A stretch of DNA of 64,000 bases from an uncultured Raoultella sp. (lineage in GTDB: Bacteria > Pseudomonadota > Gammaproteobacteria > Enterobacterales > Enterobacteriaceae), in contig CAAEVH010000056.1 of the NCBI GenBank assembly GCA_900759445.1, forward strand, positions 1 through 64,000, in the 5' to 3' direction. The notes beneath the pieces were generated by a model. The model searched no databases. It saw only the letters and a program-made list of their open reading frames with translations, and was not told where the DNA came from. A program made the translations under genes and the position numbers. Positions 40,163 to 51,100 of this stretch are shown here, piece by piece (position 1 is the stretch's first letter; each line of letters starts with the position of its first letter).

Positions 40163-42639
40163 ACCCTTTCCTTTGATTTTGCCTTGCCCAGTTCCACCGT
40201 GCACTGCCCGCCGCTCCACTTAACGGTCGCGTGCTGAACGCTGGCGTCACTGATAAACATCATGCTGCCCTGGCCGACCACGCCAATCTCTTTGCCGCTC
40301 GGGTCGAAAATGCTGGCAGCGAACGGCAGCGGCTGGCTATTCGCCTGGCGTGCCATAATCGTCACGTTGTTCTGCACCGTGGTGCCAAACGACACCTTCA
40401 CGACGCTGCCTTCCCACGGCACCACCTGGGCCACGGTACGATCGAAGGCGATATCGTCATGGCTGCCCTTCGGATCGATCTCGATGGAGTTAATCCGGTA
40501 CGGGCGCAGATACGGCAGGATGGCGTAGCCGTTGCCGTCGACGCGGGTGCCCGGCGAGCCAGGCAGCATCGCGCCTGCGGCATCTTTCGCTTCGATAAGC
40601 GCCATCGTGCTGCCGCTTTCCGGCGAGAACACCACGCCCTGGCGATGGGCGATCAGCGTCCCGCTGGCACCGAGGCCGCTCTGGCGATATCCCTCGCCCT
40701 GGCTATAGCTGCCGTTCAGGGTGGTCCAAGGCGTGCGGTAGCTTCCGTTCAGCGCGACATCGTGCTGGCCGCCGGTGGCGGTGGTGGTCGAGACGCCGTA
40801 GTTGAGGTTGTTCTCGCTATCCAGCGAACCGTTGATGCCAATCTGCGAACTGCTAAAGCGAGAGTTATTAAACGAGGTATTCGACGTCAGGTTAGCGGTC
40901 CGATTCTCACCAAACCACAGCGGATAGCTGAAGTTAAGCGAGACGCGGTCGTCGCGATTGTGGCCGGAGCTGTCCGGCGTATAAACGCGCTGCGCGCTGG
41001 CGGACCACGAGAGGCGGCCGAACATATTGTTGTAGCTGAGCTGATACTGCTTCTCGGTGCCCGAACGGTTCCAGTAATCGGAGATCCGGCCGCTGAGATA
41101 AAAGCCGCCCCAGCCGTCCGGCAGGTTCTGGTTAACGGTGAAGGTCATGCCGTTTTTCTGCCGCCACAGGGTGTAGCTGCTGCTGCGGTTCTTCTCCTGA
41201 TCGACGGCGTACAGCGCGTCGTTCAGGTTGTAGTAGCCTTTGGTGGAGTAGCGATAGGCCGCCAGCACGATGCTGGTCTGGGTATCGGTAAACATGCGGT
41301 TAAAGGTGGCGCGGTAGCTCTGGCCGCTCTCGTCGAGGGTGTCGCTCTTCAGCCGGGACTGGGTAATATCTAACGACAGCGCGCCGATGCCGGTATTCAT
41401 CCCGGTCCCCAGCAGGAACGCCTGGTAATCGTCAAAGCCCGTGACGCCGGTATAGCCGGTAAAGACGTTATTCAGGCCGTGCTGCCAGGTCGCCTGGTAG
41501 AGCATCGGCTTGTTACGCAGCCCGCTGTCATCGACCTTACCGGCCGACAGCGCATAGCGGGTCATCCCCGGACGCAGCAGCTGCGCCACCGAGGCATAGG
41601 GAACGCTAAAGACCTGCACCGAGCCGTCGGCCTCTTTAACCGAGACTTCCAGGTCGTTACCGTAGCCGGAGGGGTAGACGTCCTGCAGGGTAAACGGACC
41701 CGGCGGTACCGAGGTCTGATAGATAATGTTGCTGCCCTGACGCACCGTTACCAGGGCGTTGCTCTGCGCCACGCCGCGAATTTCCGGCGCGTAGGAGCGC
41801 ATTCCGTCAGGGAACATGTTGTCATCGGTCGCAAGGTTGACCCCGCGCAGGCCAATGGTGTCGAAGAATTCGCCGTTGGTAAAAATCTGCCCGCCGCTGA
41901 CGATCGAGTTGAGCTGCGGGATCGGCCGCTGGAGATAGGTCTGGTTGCTGTTCCAGTGCGCTTTGCCCTGCTGCTGCTGCCAGTTCAGGTTACCGACATG
42001 CTTGAGCAGCCAGCCGTCCCAGGAGAGACCGGCGTTAAGTCCCAGATAGGCGCTGCTGTTATCGGAGCCGTTATTCCCCGAGGTGTGGCTGGTCCAGGTG
42101 TTGGCCATCCAGCCGAGGTTCAGCGCCGCAATGCCTTTATCCCAGAACTCCGGGCTGACATAGTTTTTCAGGCGCTGATCTTCGTAGATTTGCGGCACGG
42201 AAATTTCCAGCCGCAGGGAGGACTGAATCAGGTTGTCTTTAACGTTTTCTTCGTTACGCCACTCCTTCAGCCGTCCGCAGTAGCCTTCCTGCTTCCCCAG
42301 CTGCGGATTGAGCTTTTCCGCGGCAATGCCGTAGCGCTCGAGCATCTCTTTGGTGTAGCAGATCCCCATGTTGCCGTCTTTATCGCGGGTGACCTGCAGC
42401 TCGTAGCGCCCTTTCCACTCGCTGTTGGTGTAGACGTCGAGGGAATAGGTGCCCTCAGAGATGGCGCTGGCGGAGAAGCGTGACAGATCGACCTTTTCCC
42501 GGCTGCCAACGATAAAACCGTCGTTAAACTGGTATACCGTTCCCGGGCTTTCCTGTCCGCTGGAAAATGGCGGAAAGCAGAGCAGCGCCATAGCGATCGC
42601 CGAACTTAACCTTCCCGGGCAGATGGTCCTCTGCTTCAT
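40153..42639 (-). CDS. mrkC: Type 3 fimbrial outer-membrane usher MrkC
   Basis: MrkC is the FimD-family usher that receives chaperone-subunit complexes and secretes the fibre. The 828 residues equal K. pneumoniae MrkC. It shows a signal peptide, an N-terminal periplasmic chaperone-binding domain, the beta-barrel with plug (VPPGPFTLQDVYPSGYGNDL is the family motif) and C-terminal domains with a cysteine pair (GGQCTVELG, KERVCR). It lies 11 bases after mrkB. Confidence 0.95.
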   Translation of the reverse strand: MKQRTICPGRLSSAIAMALLCFPPFSSGQESPGTVYQFNDGFIVGSREKVDLSRFSASAISEGTYSLDVYTNSEWKGRYELQVTRDKDGNMGICYTKEMLERYGIAAEKLNPQLGKQEGYCGRLKEWRNEENVKDNLIQSSLRLEISVPQIYEDQRLKNYVSPEFWDKGIAALNLGWMANTWTSHTSGNNGSDNSSAYLGLNAGLSWDGWLLKHVGNLNWQQQQGKAHWNSNQTYLQRPIPQLNSIVSGGQIFTNGEFFDTIGLRGVNLATDDNMFPDGMRSYAPEIRGVAQSNALVTVRQGSNIIYQTSVPPGPFTLQDVYPSGYGNDLEVSVKEADGSVQVFSVPYASVAQLLRPGMTRYALSAGKVDDSGLRNKPMLYQATWQHGLNNVFTGYTGVTGFDDYQAFLLGTGMNTGIGALSLDITQSRLKSDTLDESGQSYRATFNRMFTDTQTSIVLAAYRYSTKGYYNLNDALYAVDQEKNRSSSYTLWRQKNGMTFTVNQNLPDGWGGFYLSGRISDYWNRSGTEKQYQLSYNNMFGRLSWSASAQRVYTPDSSGHNRDDRVSLNFSYPLWFGENRTANLTSNTSFNNSRFSSSQIGINGSLDSENNLNYGVSTTTATGGQHDVALNGSYRTPWTTLNGSYSQGEGYRQSGLGASGTLIAHRQGVVFSPESGSTMALIEAKDAAGAMLPGSPGTRVDGNGYAILPYLRPYRINSIEIDPKGSHDDIAFDRTVAQVVPWEGSVVKVSFGTTVQNNVTIMARQANSQPLPFAASIFDPSGKEIGVVGQGSMMFISDASVQHATVKWSGGQCTVELGKAKSKERVCR

Positions 42640-42650
42640 GATAGTGTCCC

Positions 42651-43352
42651 TTATTTAACGGCTACTTTCACTGCCACATCTGCGCCATAGTCATTGATGT
42701 TATTAATCGTCAGGGTCTCGCCTCTGCTCACGGCAGAAGAGAGGGCTACGGTCTGACTGGACTGTGGAGCGAGCATCACCGTTTTGCCGTTCAGGGCCTT
42801 GCCGCCGTCGCGGGAAATACGGCTTACGGTGAGATAAAATGGCGTAGGGTTGCTGACCGACAGGCTGCTGCCGCTGGCCGAAAGCGCTAATTTCTCCGGC
42901 GCAGCGTCGCGGTTGCCCAGTCCGGTCGGGCGGTAGATAAACTTAAAGCGCGAACGAATCGCCAGCTGCAGGATGTTCTGTCCTTCATTTTTTTGATTAG
43001 CCTCTACCGGCGGTATTTCCAGCAGATTAAGCCACCACAGCGTCTCTTTATCTTTGGCAAGCCCGGCGCTGCTGCCAAGCTTAATACGTAAGGTCTGCCC
43101 GCTTTTAGCATCCACGCGGGATATTGGCGGGGTAATAATAAATGGCGTGGTAATCGTATCCGGCGTGGCGTCGGCGTTGCCGTTATCCAGCCAGGCCTGC
43201 GCCAGCGCCGGGCGATCGGCGGTATTCGAAAGCTGTACCGTTATTTCTTTTTCATTTCCTGGATAAATAAAGCGGGTGCCGTTAACAATAATATTATTGG
43301 CATGGGCCGCAAAACTAAAAATGAAACAGAAACAAAGGGCAATACGCTTCAT
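42651..43352 (-). CDS. mrkB: Periplasmic fimbrial chaperone MrkB
   Basis: MrkB is a PapD-like chaperone that folds type 3 pilins by donor-strand complementation. The 233 residues have a signal peptide (MKRIALCFCFIFSFAAHA), the N-terminal Ig domain with the subunit-anchoring Arg (GTRFIYPG) and Lys (LRIKLG), and the hydrophobic G1 strand (NILQLAIRSRFKFIYRP). It is second in the operon, 94 bases after mrkA, with a stem-loop in the gap. Confidence 0.93.
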   Translation of the reverse strand: MKRIALCFCFIFSFAAHANNIIVNGTRFIYPGNEKEITVQLSNTADRPALAQAWLDNGNADATPDTITTPFIITPPISRVDAKSGQTLRIKLGSSAGLAKDKETLWWLNLLEIPPVEANQKNEGQNILQLAIRSRFKFIYRPTGLGNRDAAPEKLALSASGSSLSVSNPTPFYLTVSRISRDGGKALNGKTVMLAPQSSQTVALSSAVSRGETLTINNINDYGADVAVKVAVK

Positions 43353-43408
43353 GCTGACCTCAGACGGGGAAAATAATCGGCAGCAGCTGCCGCTTTATCA
43401 ATGCATAT

Positions 43409-43430
43409 AACCGCCTCAATCAAGGCGGTT
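43409..43430 (-). promoter_or_regulatory. Stem-loop in the mrkA-mrkB gap
   Basis: AACCGCCT (43409-43416) and AGGCGGTT (43423-43430) form an eight-base-pair stem about 17 bases after the mrkA stop. On the minus strand there is no T-run, so it probably stabilises the major-pilin mRNA or partly attenuates downstream genes, giving an excess of MrkA. Confidence 0.6.
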
Positions 43431-43446
43431 TATTTTCAGACGATAA

Positions 43447-44460
<1,014 letters not shown>

Positions 44461-44518
44461 AATGGCATGGGTAAGCCAGTTTATTCAAAGCGCACTGGTC
44501 GAAAAGAATTACTCCAAA

Positions 44519-44682
44519 CGGTGAACGAAAACTGGTTCATGTCCCTGGAGGATGCACGGTGCAAAATCGAGGCTTGGCGCATACACTATAACCAGAGACG
44601 TCCCCATTCTGCGCTGGGCTGGATGACGCCATCTGAATTTGCTGAAAAGTCTGCCGGTTGCCTGAATATGCAGCCAACATGA
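44519..44682 (+). pseudogene. IS3-family transposase OrfB, 3' fragment
   Basis: NENWFMSLEDARCKIEAWR followed by HYNQRRPHSALGWMTPSEFA is the conserved C-terminus of IS3-family OrfB (integrase). Only about 54 codons remain; the DDE core is gone. Together with the orfA fragment at 32.7 kb it brackets the IS21-mrk segment in the same orientation. Confidence 0.85.
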
Positions 44683-44763
44683 AGCCGGTTATTCCTGATT
44701 ATGACTGGAGCATATTCGGGGTCAGGGTCAGTGATATCGGTTACTTCAGTTTAGACTGGCGCT

Positions 44764-44952
44764 GTTTTCAGGGGGGAGATCAATGATGGTGCAAAAGCCG
44801 TGGTGAAAGAACTGGCTGAACGGCTGGGGTTTGTGTCTGTGGATGCCGGCCCCTTGCGTAACAGCCGCTTTCTTGAGCCAACAGACATGATGAACATCCA
44901 GTTTGCTTACTTCCTGGGGGCGGGTACAACGACAGCCCCCGGCATGGATTAG
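44764..44952 (+). pseudogene. C-terminal fragment of an NADPH-dependent F420-reductase-like oxidoreductase
   Basis: The frame reads INDGAKAVVKELAERLGFVS, then VDAGPLRNSRFLEPTDMMNI and QFAYFLGAGT, ending at TAG 44950-44952. This matches the C-terminal part of small NADP-binding oxidoreductases of the F420-reductase-like family. The N-terminal Rossmann part is missing, so it is a remnant beside the orfB fragment. Confidence 0.6.
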
Positions 44953-45086
44953 CGCGGCTTAACAATTAAGAGGACCTTCGGGTTCTTGATTCATTTATCT
45001 TCATATAAGAAGATCCTAGGATTTTTCCCGCCTGATGTTATCTGCACTAATCAGTATTGGGATACCGCAGTTATCACAGGCCAAAA

Positions 45087-46148
45087 TTACCTTCTTACAA
45101 TCGGTAATTCAATTTCAAAGCAGCTTCCGCCAAGGCTGCTTGTGCGATATTTCACACTTCCGCCGTGTGCTCTAATAATAGAGCTAACAACGGCCAGCCC
45201 CAGTCCGGACCCATCGCTTTCACTTGTTCTACTGCTATCGGTGCGATAAAAAGCGTTAAAGATTTTATCAGCATCCTTTGCGTTAATACCCGGGCCTTCG
45301 TCCTCAACAATTATGGAGATAAGGTAGCCCTTCACCCTACAGGCTACCAGAAGTTGGCCAGGATCAGAATATTTGATAGCGTTACCCAACAACGCAGTCA
45401 GCACCTGCACAAAACGAAATCTATCCAGGAATGCGGAAATAGTTTCAGTTTCAATCACGGGGATGATTTCCCGTGAGCAGAAATCATCCGCAAAAAGCGT
45501 CATGGTTTCTGCAATCAACTGGTCAAGCTGAATACTTTCACGATAAAGATATAACTGGCCGCTGTCCGAGAGGCTTAGTACGCGCAGATCGTCTATCAGC
45601 CTCGATAATCCTTTTGCCTGATCCAGCAATATTTCGAACTGCTGATCGCTTGCTTCAAAAACTCCTTCCCGAATCCCCTGGATGCGACCCTGCAGGATCG
45701 TTATGGGCGTTCTCAGTTCGTGCGCGATGGCGGCATTCCATTTTTTCATTTCATTTGACATGATTTCCAGCTTATCTGCCATGGAATTAAAATCGTTTAT
45801 CAGCGAACTGGTTTCGAAGATTTCGTCTGCATTATGAGCCACCCTTTCGCTTAGCTGGCCTTCGGCTATTTTACGGGCGCTAAGGGCTACAGAATTGAGA
45901 GGGGTGATAACTTTTCTTGCGAACAACCAGGCGAACCCTAATGCGACTACAGAAGAAAGTATGCCTGAAATCAGCGTCAGAACCCAGTCATGCACTGTGG
46001 GGATCCAACTGTATTCGTTACGTCCATCGGCAAACACGGTGATATAAGTGCCGTACACTACGGACAAAAGCGCAAGCGTGCAGATGGTCACTTTTGATGT
46101 CAGGATAAACAACTGATAACGGATCCCTCTTCTGGCCATTTCAGTCAC
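45087..46148 (-). CDS. AdeS-like sensor histidine kinase
   Basis: A 353-residue inner-membrane sensor kinase. It has two membrane helices (about 14-38 and 56-76), a HAMP domain (ITPLNSVALSARKIAEGQL), the phospho-acceptor His143 in AIAHELRTPI, and ATPase motifs N (LLGNAIKYSD), G1 (VEDEGPGI) and G2 (SDGSGLGLAVV). Arrangement and wording are closest to Acinetobacter AdeS, which controls the AdeABC pump; BaeS is the more distant E. coli relative. It overlaps the regulator gene by eight bases and is divergent from the pump operon. Confidence 0.88.
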   Translation of the reverse strand: MTEMARRGIRYQLFILTSKVTICTLALLSVVYGTYITVFADGRNEYSWIPTVHDWVLTLISGILSSVVALGFAWLFARKVITPLNSVALSARKIAEGQLSERVAHNADEIFETSSLINDFNSMADKLEIMSNEMKKWNAAIAHELRTPITILQGRIQGIREGVFEASDQQFEILLDQAKGLSRLIDDLRVLSLSDSGQLYLYRESIQLDQLIAETMTLFADDFCSREIIPVIETETISAFLDRFRFVQVLTALLGNAIKYSDPGQLLVACRVKGYLISIIVEDEGPGINAKDADKIFNAFYRTDSSRTSESDGSGLGLAVVSSIIRAHGGSVKYRTSSLGGSCFEIELPIVRR

Positions 46149-46836
46149 CCAACCTGTAACCGAAGCCGCGAATGCTTTCAGGCACCAATGCTAAACCTGC
46201 CTGTTCTATTTTTTTTCGTAATTTACTGATATGACTGTCAACTGTTCGTTCACTGGCATCACCCTCAGGCAGACAATGTTCCATGATTTCCTGGCGAGAA
46301 AAAACGCGTTTGGGAAAACGGATGAGATGCAGCAATATTTTGTACTCTGTCGACGTTAACTGATTGCCAATATCTGTCTGTGTATTTTTTATGATCACTG
46401 CGTGGTTAAGCTGGTTTACTTCTATGTTTCGGGTACTGTACGACTGCTGGTCTTTATCAGAATGGTAATATGGCATACGACGCAGAATAACGTGTACTCG
46501 GGCAACCACTTCTGCAGGGTTGAAGGGCTTAACGATGTAATCATCTGCGCCGGTTCGCAGCGCCTGTATTTTATCAACATCAGCGTCCAAGGCGGTGAGC
46601 ATTATAACCGGCACATCACTTTCTCTCCTTATCTGTGCGAGTACCTGCCAGCCATCCATAAGCGGCATGCGGATATCAAGAATAACGAACGACGGCGCTT
46701 CGGAATAAAACAGTGACAATGCTTCCTTTCCCTCCCTTGCACGTACGACGTTAAAGCCTTCCTTTGCCAGATAAGCCATAAGAATTTCGGCAATTCCATT
46801 CTCGTCTTCTGCTAACAACACCTTGATGTTATTCAT
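46141..46836 (-). CDS. AdeR-like OmpR-family response regulator
   Basis: A 231-residue response regulator: receiver with Glu10-Asp11, the phosphorylation site Asp54 (FVILDIRMPLMDGW) and Lys in VKPFNPAEVVARV; C-terminal winged helix (LTSTEYKILLHLI, ERTVDSHISKLRKKI, IRGFGYRLG). The phrases MLTALDADVDKIQALRTGAD and VKPFNPAEVVARV strongly recall Acinetobacter AdeR. It probably activates the divergent efflux operon from the 133-base shared promoter, where direct repeats are seen. The first gene of the two-component pair. Confidence 0.89.
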   Translation of the reverse strand: MNNIKVLLAEDENGIAEILMAYLAKEGFNVVRAREGKEALSLFYSEAPSFVILDIRMPLMDGWQVLAQIRRESDVPVIMLTALDADVDKIQALRTGADDYIVKPFNPAEVVARVHVILRRMPYYHSDKDQQSYSTRNIEVNQLNHAVIIKNTQTDIGNQLTSTEYKILLHLIRFPKRVFSRQEIMEHCLPEGDASERTVDSHISKLRKKIEQAGLALVPESIRGFGYRLGD

Positions 46837-46868
46837 TATCGCACCACCTTATCGGTCATTTCGCGCCG

Positions 46869-46904
46869 TCCACACACAATCTCAACATAACCTACATACA
46901 ATGT
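46869..46904. promoter_or_regulatory. Direct repeat in the shared promoter: candidate operator of the AdeR-like regulator
   Basis: CACACACAAT (46871-46880) and TACATACAAT (46893-46902) differ only at two pyrimidines and are exactly 22 bases apart, two helical turns. A weaker half-site lies halfway. OmpR-type regulators bind such tandem sites; AdeR is known to bind a direct repeat between adeR and adeA. Confidence 0.6.
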
Positions 46905-46969
46905 AAACATATGACTTATATAATAATTTTAGCATAACGCGCTTTGTGATTATCAGGAAAATAAACGGA

Positions 46970-48106
46970 ATGATGCTAAAACATAAAACGAAAATCAGAA
47001 GTTCATCTCTGCTTCTGCTGATGATACTGTTAACAGCCTGCGACTCAGCAACCAATACTGCGGAGCAGACGCAAGAAATGCCTGCCAGCGTCACCGTTCA
47101 TACTCTCACTGCTGGTACTGTGGTGTATGAGCAGACATTTCCCGGACGGGTTGCGCCATACCGCATAGCTCAAATACGGCCACAGGTCAGCGGTATCGTT
47201 ACGGAAATGAAATTCAATCAGGGTAGTGAGCTGAAACCTGGGCAGGCCCTTTTCCAGATCGATCCCGCCCCCTTCAAAGCAGATGTAAACAGTGCTGCCG
47301 CGTCACTAAAAAAAGCGCAGGCAGGTTACCGACAGTTGCAGGCAAAGGTGAACCGCTTGTCCAGCCTGATCCGCACAGGTGCCATCAGTCAGCAGGATTA
47401 TGAAGACGCTGTCTCTGCCGCTGACCAGTCCAAAGCCACAGTAGCAGAAGCGCGTGCCACGCTTGAGCGTCGAAAGCTTGATCTGGCCTATGCGACGGTG
47501 AAAACACCTATTGGCGGTCGTGTTGATCAGAATTTCATTACCGAAGGTGCGCTGGTCAGTGCAGGCGATACGCAGGCACTGGCGACGGTACAGCAGATAG
47601 ATAAGGTCTATGTCGATGTCCGCCAGCCTGCCGCCCAGCAAAATTTTTTGGCATCAGGATATGACTACCAGTCCGGAGTGGAGAACAAGGTACAGGCGAC
47701 GATCCTCTCGGCTAACGGAAAGCCCTTCAGTAATAAAGCAGAAATCCTCTTTACCGGGGTCAGCGTGGATGCAGGTACCGGCGATGTCGTGATGCGTCTG
47801 CTTGTCGATAATCCTCAGCGAATTCTACTTCCGGGCATGTACATCCAGGCGAAAATAACACATGTGCTCACCAACGACGGTGTGACAGTCCCTCGTGAAG
47901 CAGTGGTACATGAAAATGATAAAGCGAAGGTATGGCTCAATCAGGAAGGCAAAGCTAAAGCCGTGACCGTTGAACTGGGAGGGTCCATCGGAGCTGATTA
48001 CTACGTCCGGCAGGGACTGAAAACGGGTGATCGGTTAATCATCCAGGGGATGAACCGCCTGCAGGATGGCATGGCATTACAGCTGGCACAAGGTGCAGAG
48101 CAGTAA
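46970..48106 (+). CDS. RND efflux periplasmic adaptor lipoprotein (AdeA/AcrA family)
   Basis: A membrane-fusion protein linking the RND pump to an outer-membrane channel. About 378 residues: lipoprotein signal with lipobox LLTAC, lipoyl half-motifs (RVAPYRIAQIRPQVSGIV; RRKLDLAYATVKTPIGGRVD), alpha-hairpin (about 100-165), beta-barrel and membrane-proximal domains. ATG 46970 is chosen because the hydrophobic signal follows within ten residues; an ATG eight codons earlier is possible. It precedes the pump gene by 31 bases. Confidence 0.9.
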   Translation: MMLKHKTKIRSSSLLLLMILLTACDSATNTAEQTQEMPASVTVHTLTAGTVVYEQTFPGRVAPYRIAQIRPQVSGIVTEMKFNQGSELKPGQALFQIDPAPFKADVNSAAASLKKAQAGYRQLQAKVNRLSSLIRTGAISQQDYEDAVSAADQSKATVAEARATLERRKLDLAYATVKTPIGGRVDQNFITEGALVSAGDTQALATVQQIDKVYVDVRQPAAQQNFLASGYDYQSGVENKVQATILSANGKPFSNKAEILFTGVSVDAGTGDVVMRLLVDNPQRILLPGMYIQAKITHVLTNDGVTVPREAVVHENDKAKVWLNQEGKAKAVTVELGGSIGADYYVRQGLKTGDRLIIQGMNRLQDGMALQLAQGAEQ

Positions 48107-48137
48107 CCGGCGCTTTTACTTTTATTCAGGATATCGT

Positions 48138-51100
48138 ATGCCTCAGTTTTTTATTAACCGCCCTGTTTTCGCCTGGGTGATAGACGTCTTCATCATACTT
48201 TTTGGGCTTATTGCCATCCCCAAACTGCCGATAGCCCGCTATCCGTCGGTTGCGCCACCGAGCGTCAGTATTTATGCCACCTATCCCGGCTCGACGCCTG
48301 AGATGATGAATAACAATGTGATTGCCCTGATTGAGCGTGAGTTGTCATCGGTAAAACATCTCCTCTACTTTGAATCATCAAGCGACACCACGGGGTCTGC
48401 GTCGATTACCGTTACCTTCGCTCCTGGTACCGATCCGGATCTGACCCAAGTTGACGTACAGAACCGCATCAAGATTGTTGAGCCACGTCTTCCGCAGATT
48501 GTAAGACAGAACGGACTCAACGTTGAGGCATCATCTTCTGGCTTTCTGATGATTGTCGGTCTATCCTCAAAAGACGGAAAAATGTCCGGAAGCGACCTTA
48601 GCAATTATTTATCCCGTAATATGATGGAAGAATTGCGTCGCATAGAGGGGGTTGGTCGTGTTCAGCTTTTTGGGGCTGAGAACGCCATGCGGGTGTGGGT
48701 TGATCCGAATAAATTAAATCAGTACAGCCTTTCCCTCACGGATATCAGCAATGCCATAACGGCAGAGAACGCCCAGGTTTCTCCCGGCCGCACGGGCGAC
48801 TCGCCTGCGGTAGAAGGTCAGATGGTCACCTATCCATTGCTGGTAAAAGGTCAGCTAAGTTCGCCGGAAGAGTTTGGCAATATTACGTTAAAGTCTAACC
48901 GGGACGGTTCACGGGTGGTGCTCTCGGACGTTGCCCGCCTCGAACTGGGGCCGCAGACTTACACCTTCTCTACCCGGGAAAATGGACAGGAATCAACCGG
49001 GGCGGCAATTCAGCTTGCACCGGGTGCAAATGCAGTAAAAACGGCTGAACAGGTGAAGCTGCGTCTTGAAGAGCTGAGTAAAGCTATGCCGGAGGGGATG
49101 CACTACTCCATTCCCTTTGATACCACGCCCTTTGTGAAAATCTCGATCGAAAAAGTAATTCATACTTTTGTTGAGGCGATGATACTCGTATTTCTCGTTA
49201 TGTATCTTTTCTTGCAGAACGTTCGCTATACCTTTATCCCCGCCATCGTGGCCCCGATTGCGTTGCTGGGCACCTTCACCGTCATGCTGATGGCCGGATA
49301 CTCCATCAACGTACTGACCATGTTTGGCATGGTGCTGGCAATCGGTATCATTGTGGATGATGCTATTGTGGTGGTCGAAAACGTCGAAAGGATCATGAAG
49401 GCAGAAGGACTCGGGCCTAAAGAAGCGACACAAAAGGCCATGAAGGAGATAACAGGCGCGGTGATCGGCATCACACTGGTACTCAGCGCGGTATTCATTC
49501 CCATGGCACTTGCAACAGGCTCTGTTGGTGCTATCTACCGACAGTTCACTCTGTCGATGGCCGTATCCATTCTGTTTTCGGCATTTCTGGCACTTAGCCT
49601 CACGCCCGCACTCTGTGTCACAATGCTGAAGCCCGTGAGTAAGCATAATCACGAGAAAAAGGGATTTTTCGGCTGGTTCAACCGTAAATTTGCACGAATG
49701 ACCGACCGCTATGAAAGCGGAGTTGCCAGGCTCTTAAAGCGAGCCGGTAGTGCAATTGCTGTCTATGCCGCTCTGTGCCTTGTGTTATTTTTCTCTATGC
49801 GCGGACTTCCTTCCTCGTTTCTTCCTGAAGAGGATCAGGGCTATTTTCTGACATCAATTCAGCTACCCTCCGATGCCACAACTGAGCGTACTCTGAATGT
49901 GGTAAAAGAGTTTGAAAACACGGTGCTGAACAGGCCAGGAATAAATACTAATCTTTCCATAATGGGGTTCAGCTTCTCAGGGTCTGGCCCCAACTCTGCA
50001 ATGGCCTTTACAACCCTTAAAGACTGGGATAAGCGTGAGGGGGCAACCGCCGGTTCTGAGGCTAATCATGTTCTTGAGGCTTTGTACGGCCACCCGGAAG
50101 GCGAAATTTACAGTCTGATGCCGCCAGCAATCGACGAACTGGGGAACTCTTCCGGGTTTGCCATGCGTCTTGAGGATCGCGCCGGCAAAGGTTATGCCGC
50201 ACTGAATGAAGCGAAGAACAAGCTGCTGGCGCTGGCGGATGAAAGTAAGATTGTTCAGGGGGTATACGTTGACGGCCTTCCGGAGGGGCAGGTAATAAAC
50301 CTGAACATCGATCGCCAGAAAGCTTTTGCTATGGGTATCTCCTTTAGTGAGATCAGCCAGACACTCTCAGGTGCGGTCGGGTCAATGTACGTGAACGATT
50401 TCCCCAATGCAGGCCGTATGCAACAGGTTATCGTTCAGGCAGATGCACCTTATCGTATGCAGCCGGAAGATATCCTGAAACTGTACGTTCGTAACAATAA
50501 CGGTGGCATGGTTCCTCTTTCTGAATTTGTACAGGCAGACTGGGAGAACTCAGCCTTACAACTAGTGCGCTACAAGGGTTATCAGGCGATGAAAATCACC
50601 GGCAGCGCGGCACCCGGTTATTCCAGTGGAGAGGCGATTAAAGAAATGGAACGGCTGGCGGCACAACTGCCTGAAGGGTTCGGAGTGGAATGGACCGGGC
50701 TGTCATTGCAGGAACAGCAGTCGGCTTCTGAGGCACCTGTACTGATGGTACTGTCCATGCTGGTTGTTTTCCTCGTGCTGGCAGCACTTTATGAAAGCTG
50801 GGCTGTTCCGCTATCGGTGATGCTGGTTGTGCCACTGGGCCTGCTGGGTGCAGTGCTGGCGGTTGTGCTTAGGGACATGTCTAACGATGTCTTCTTCAAG
50901 GTGGGAATGATCACCATCATCGGGCTGTCGGCGAAGAACGCCATCCTGATTGTCGAATTTGCCAAACAGATACACGAAGGGGGAAAGGGGCTGATAGAGT
51001 CGACACTTGAAGCTGCACGCATGCGTTTGCGTCCGATCCTGATGACCTCGCTGGCCTTCACGCTCGGTGTTGTTCCCTTAATGCTGGCTAGCGGAGCCAG

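Noticed and set aside
40231..42483. Plus-strand frames opposite mrkC (380 and 334 codons)
   Set aside because: Antisense to the intact usher gene, with no domain content.
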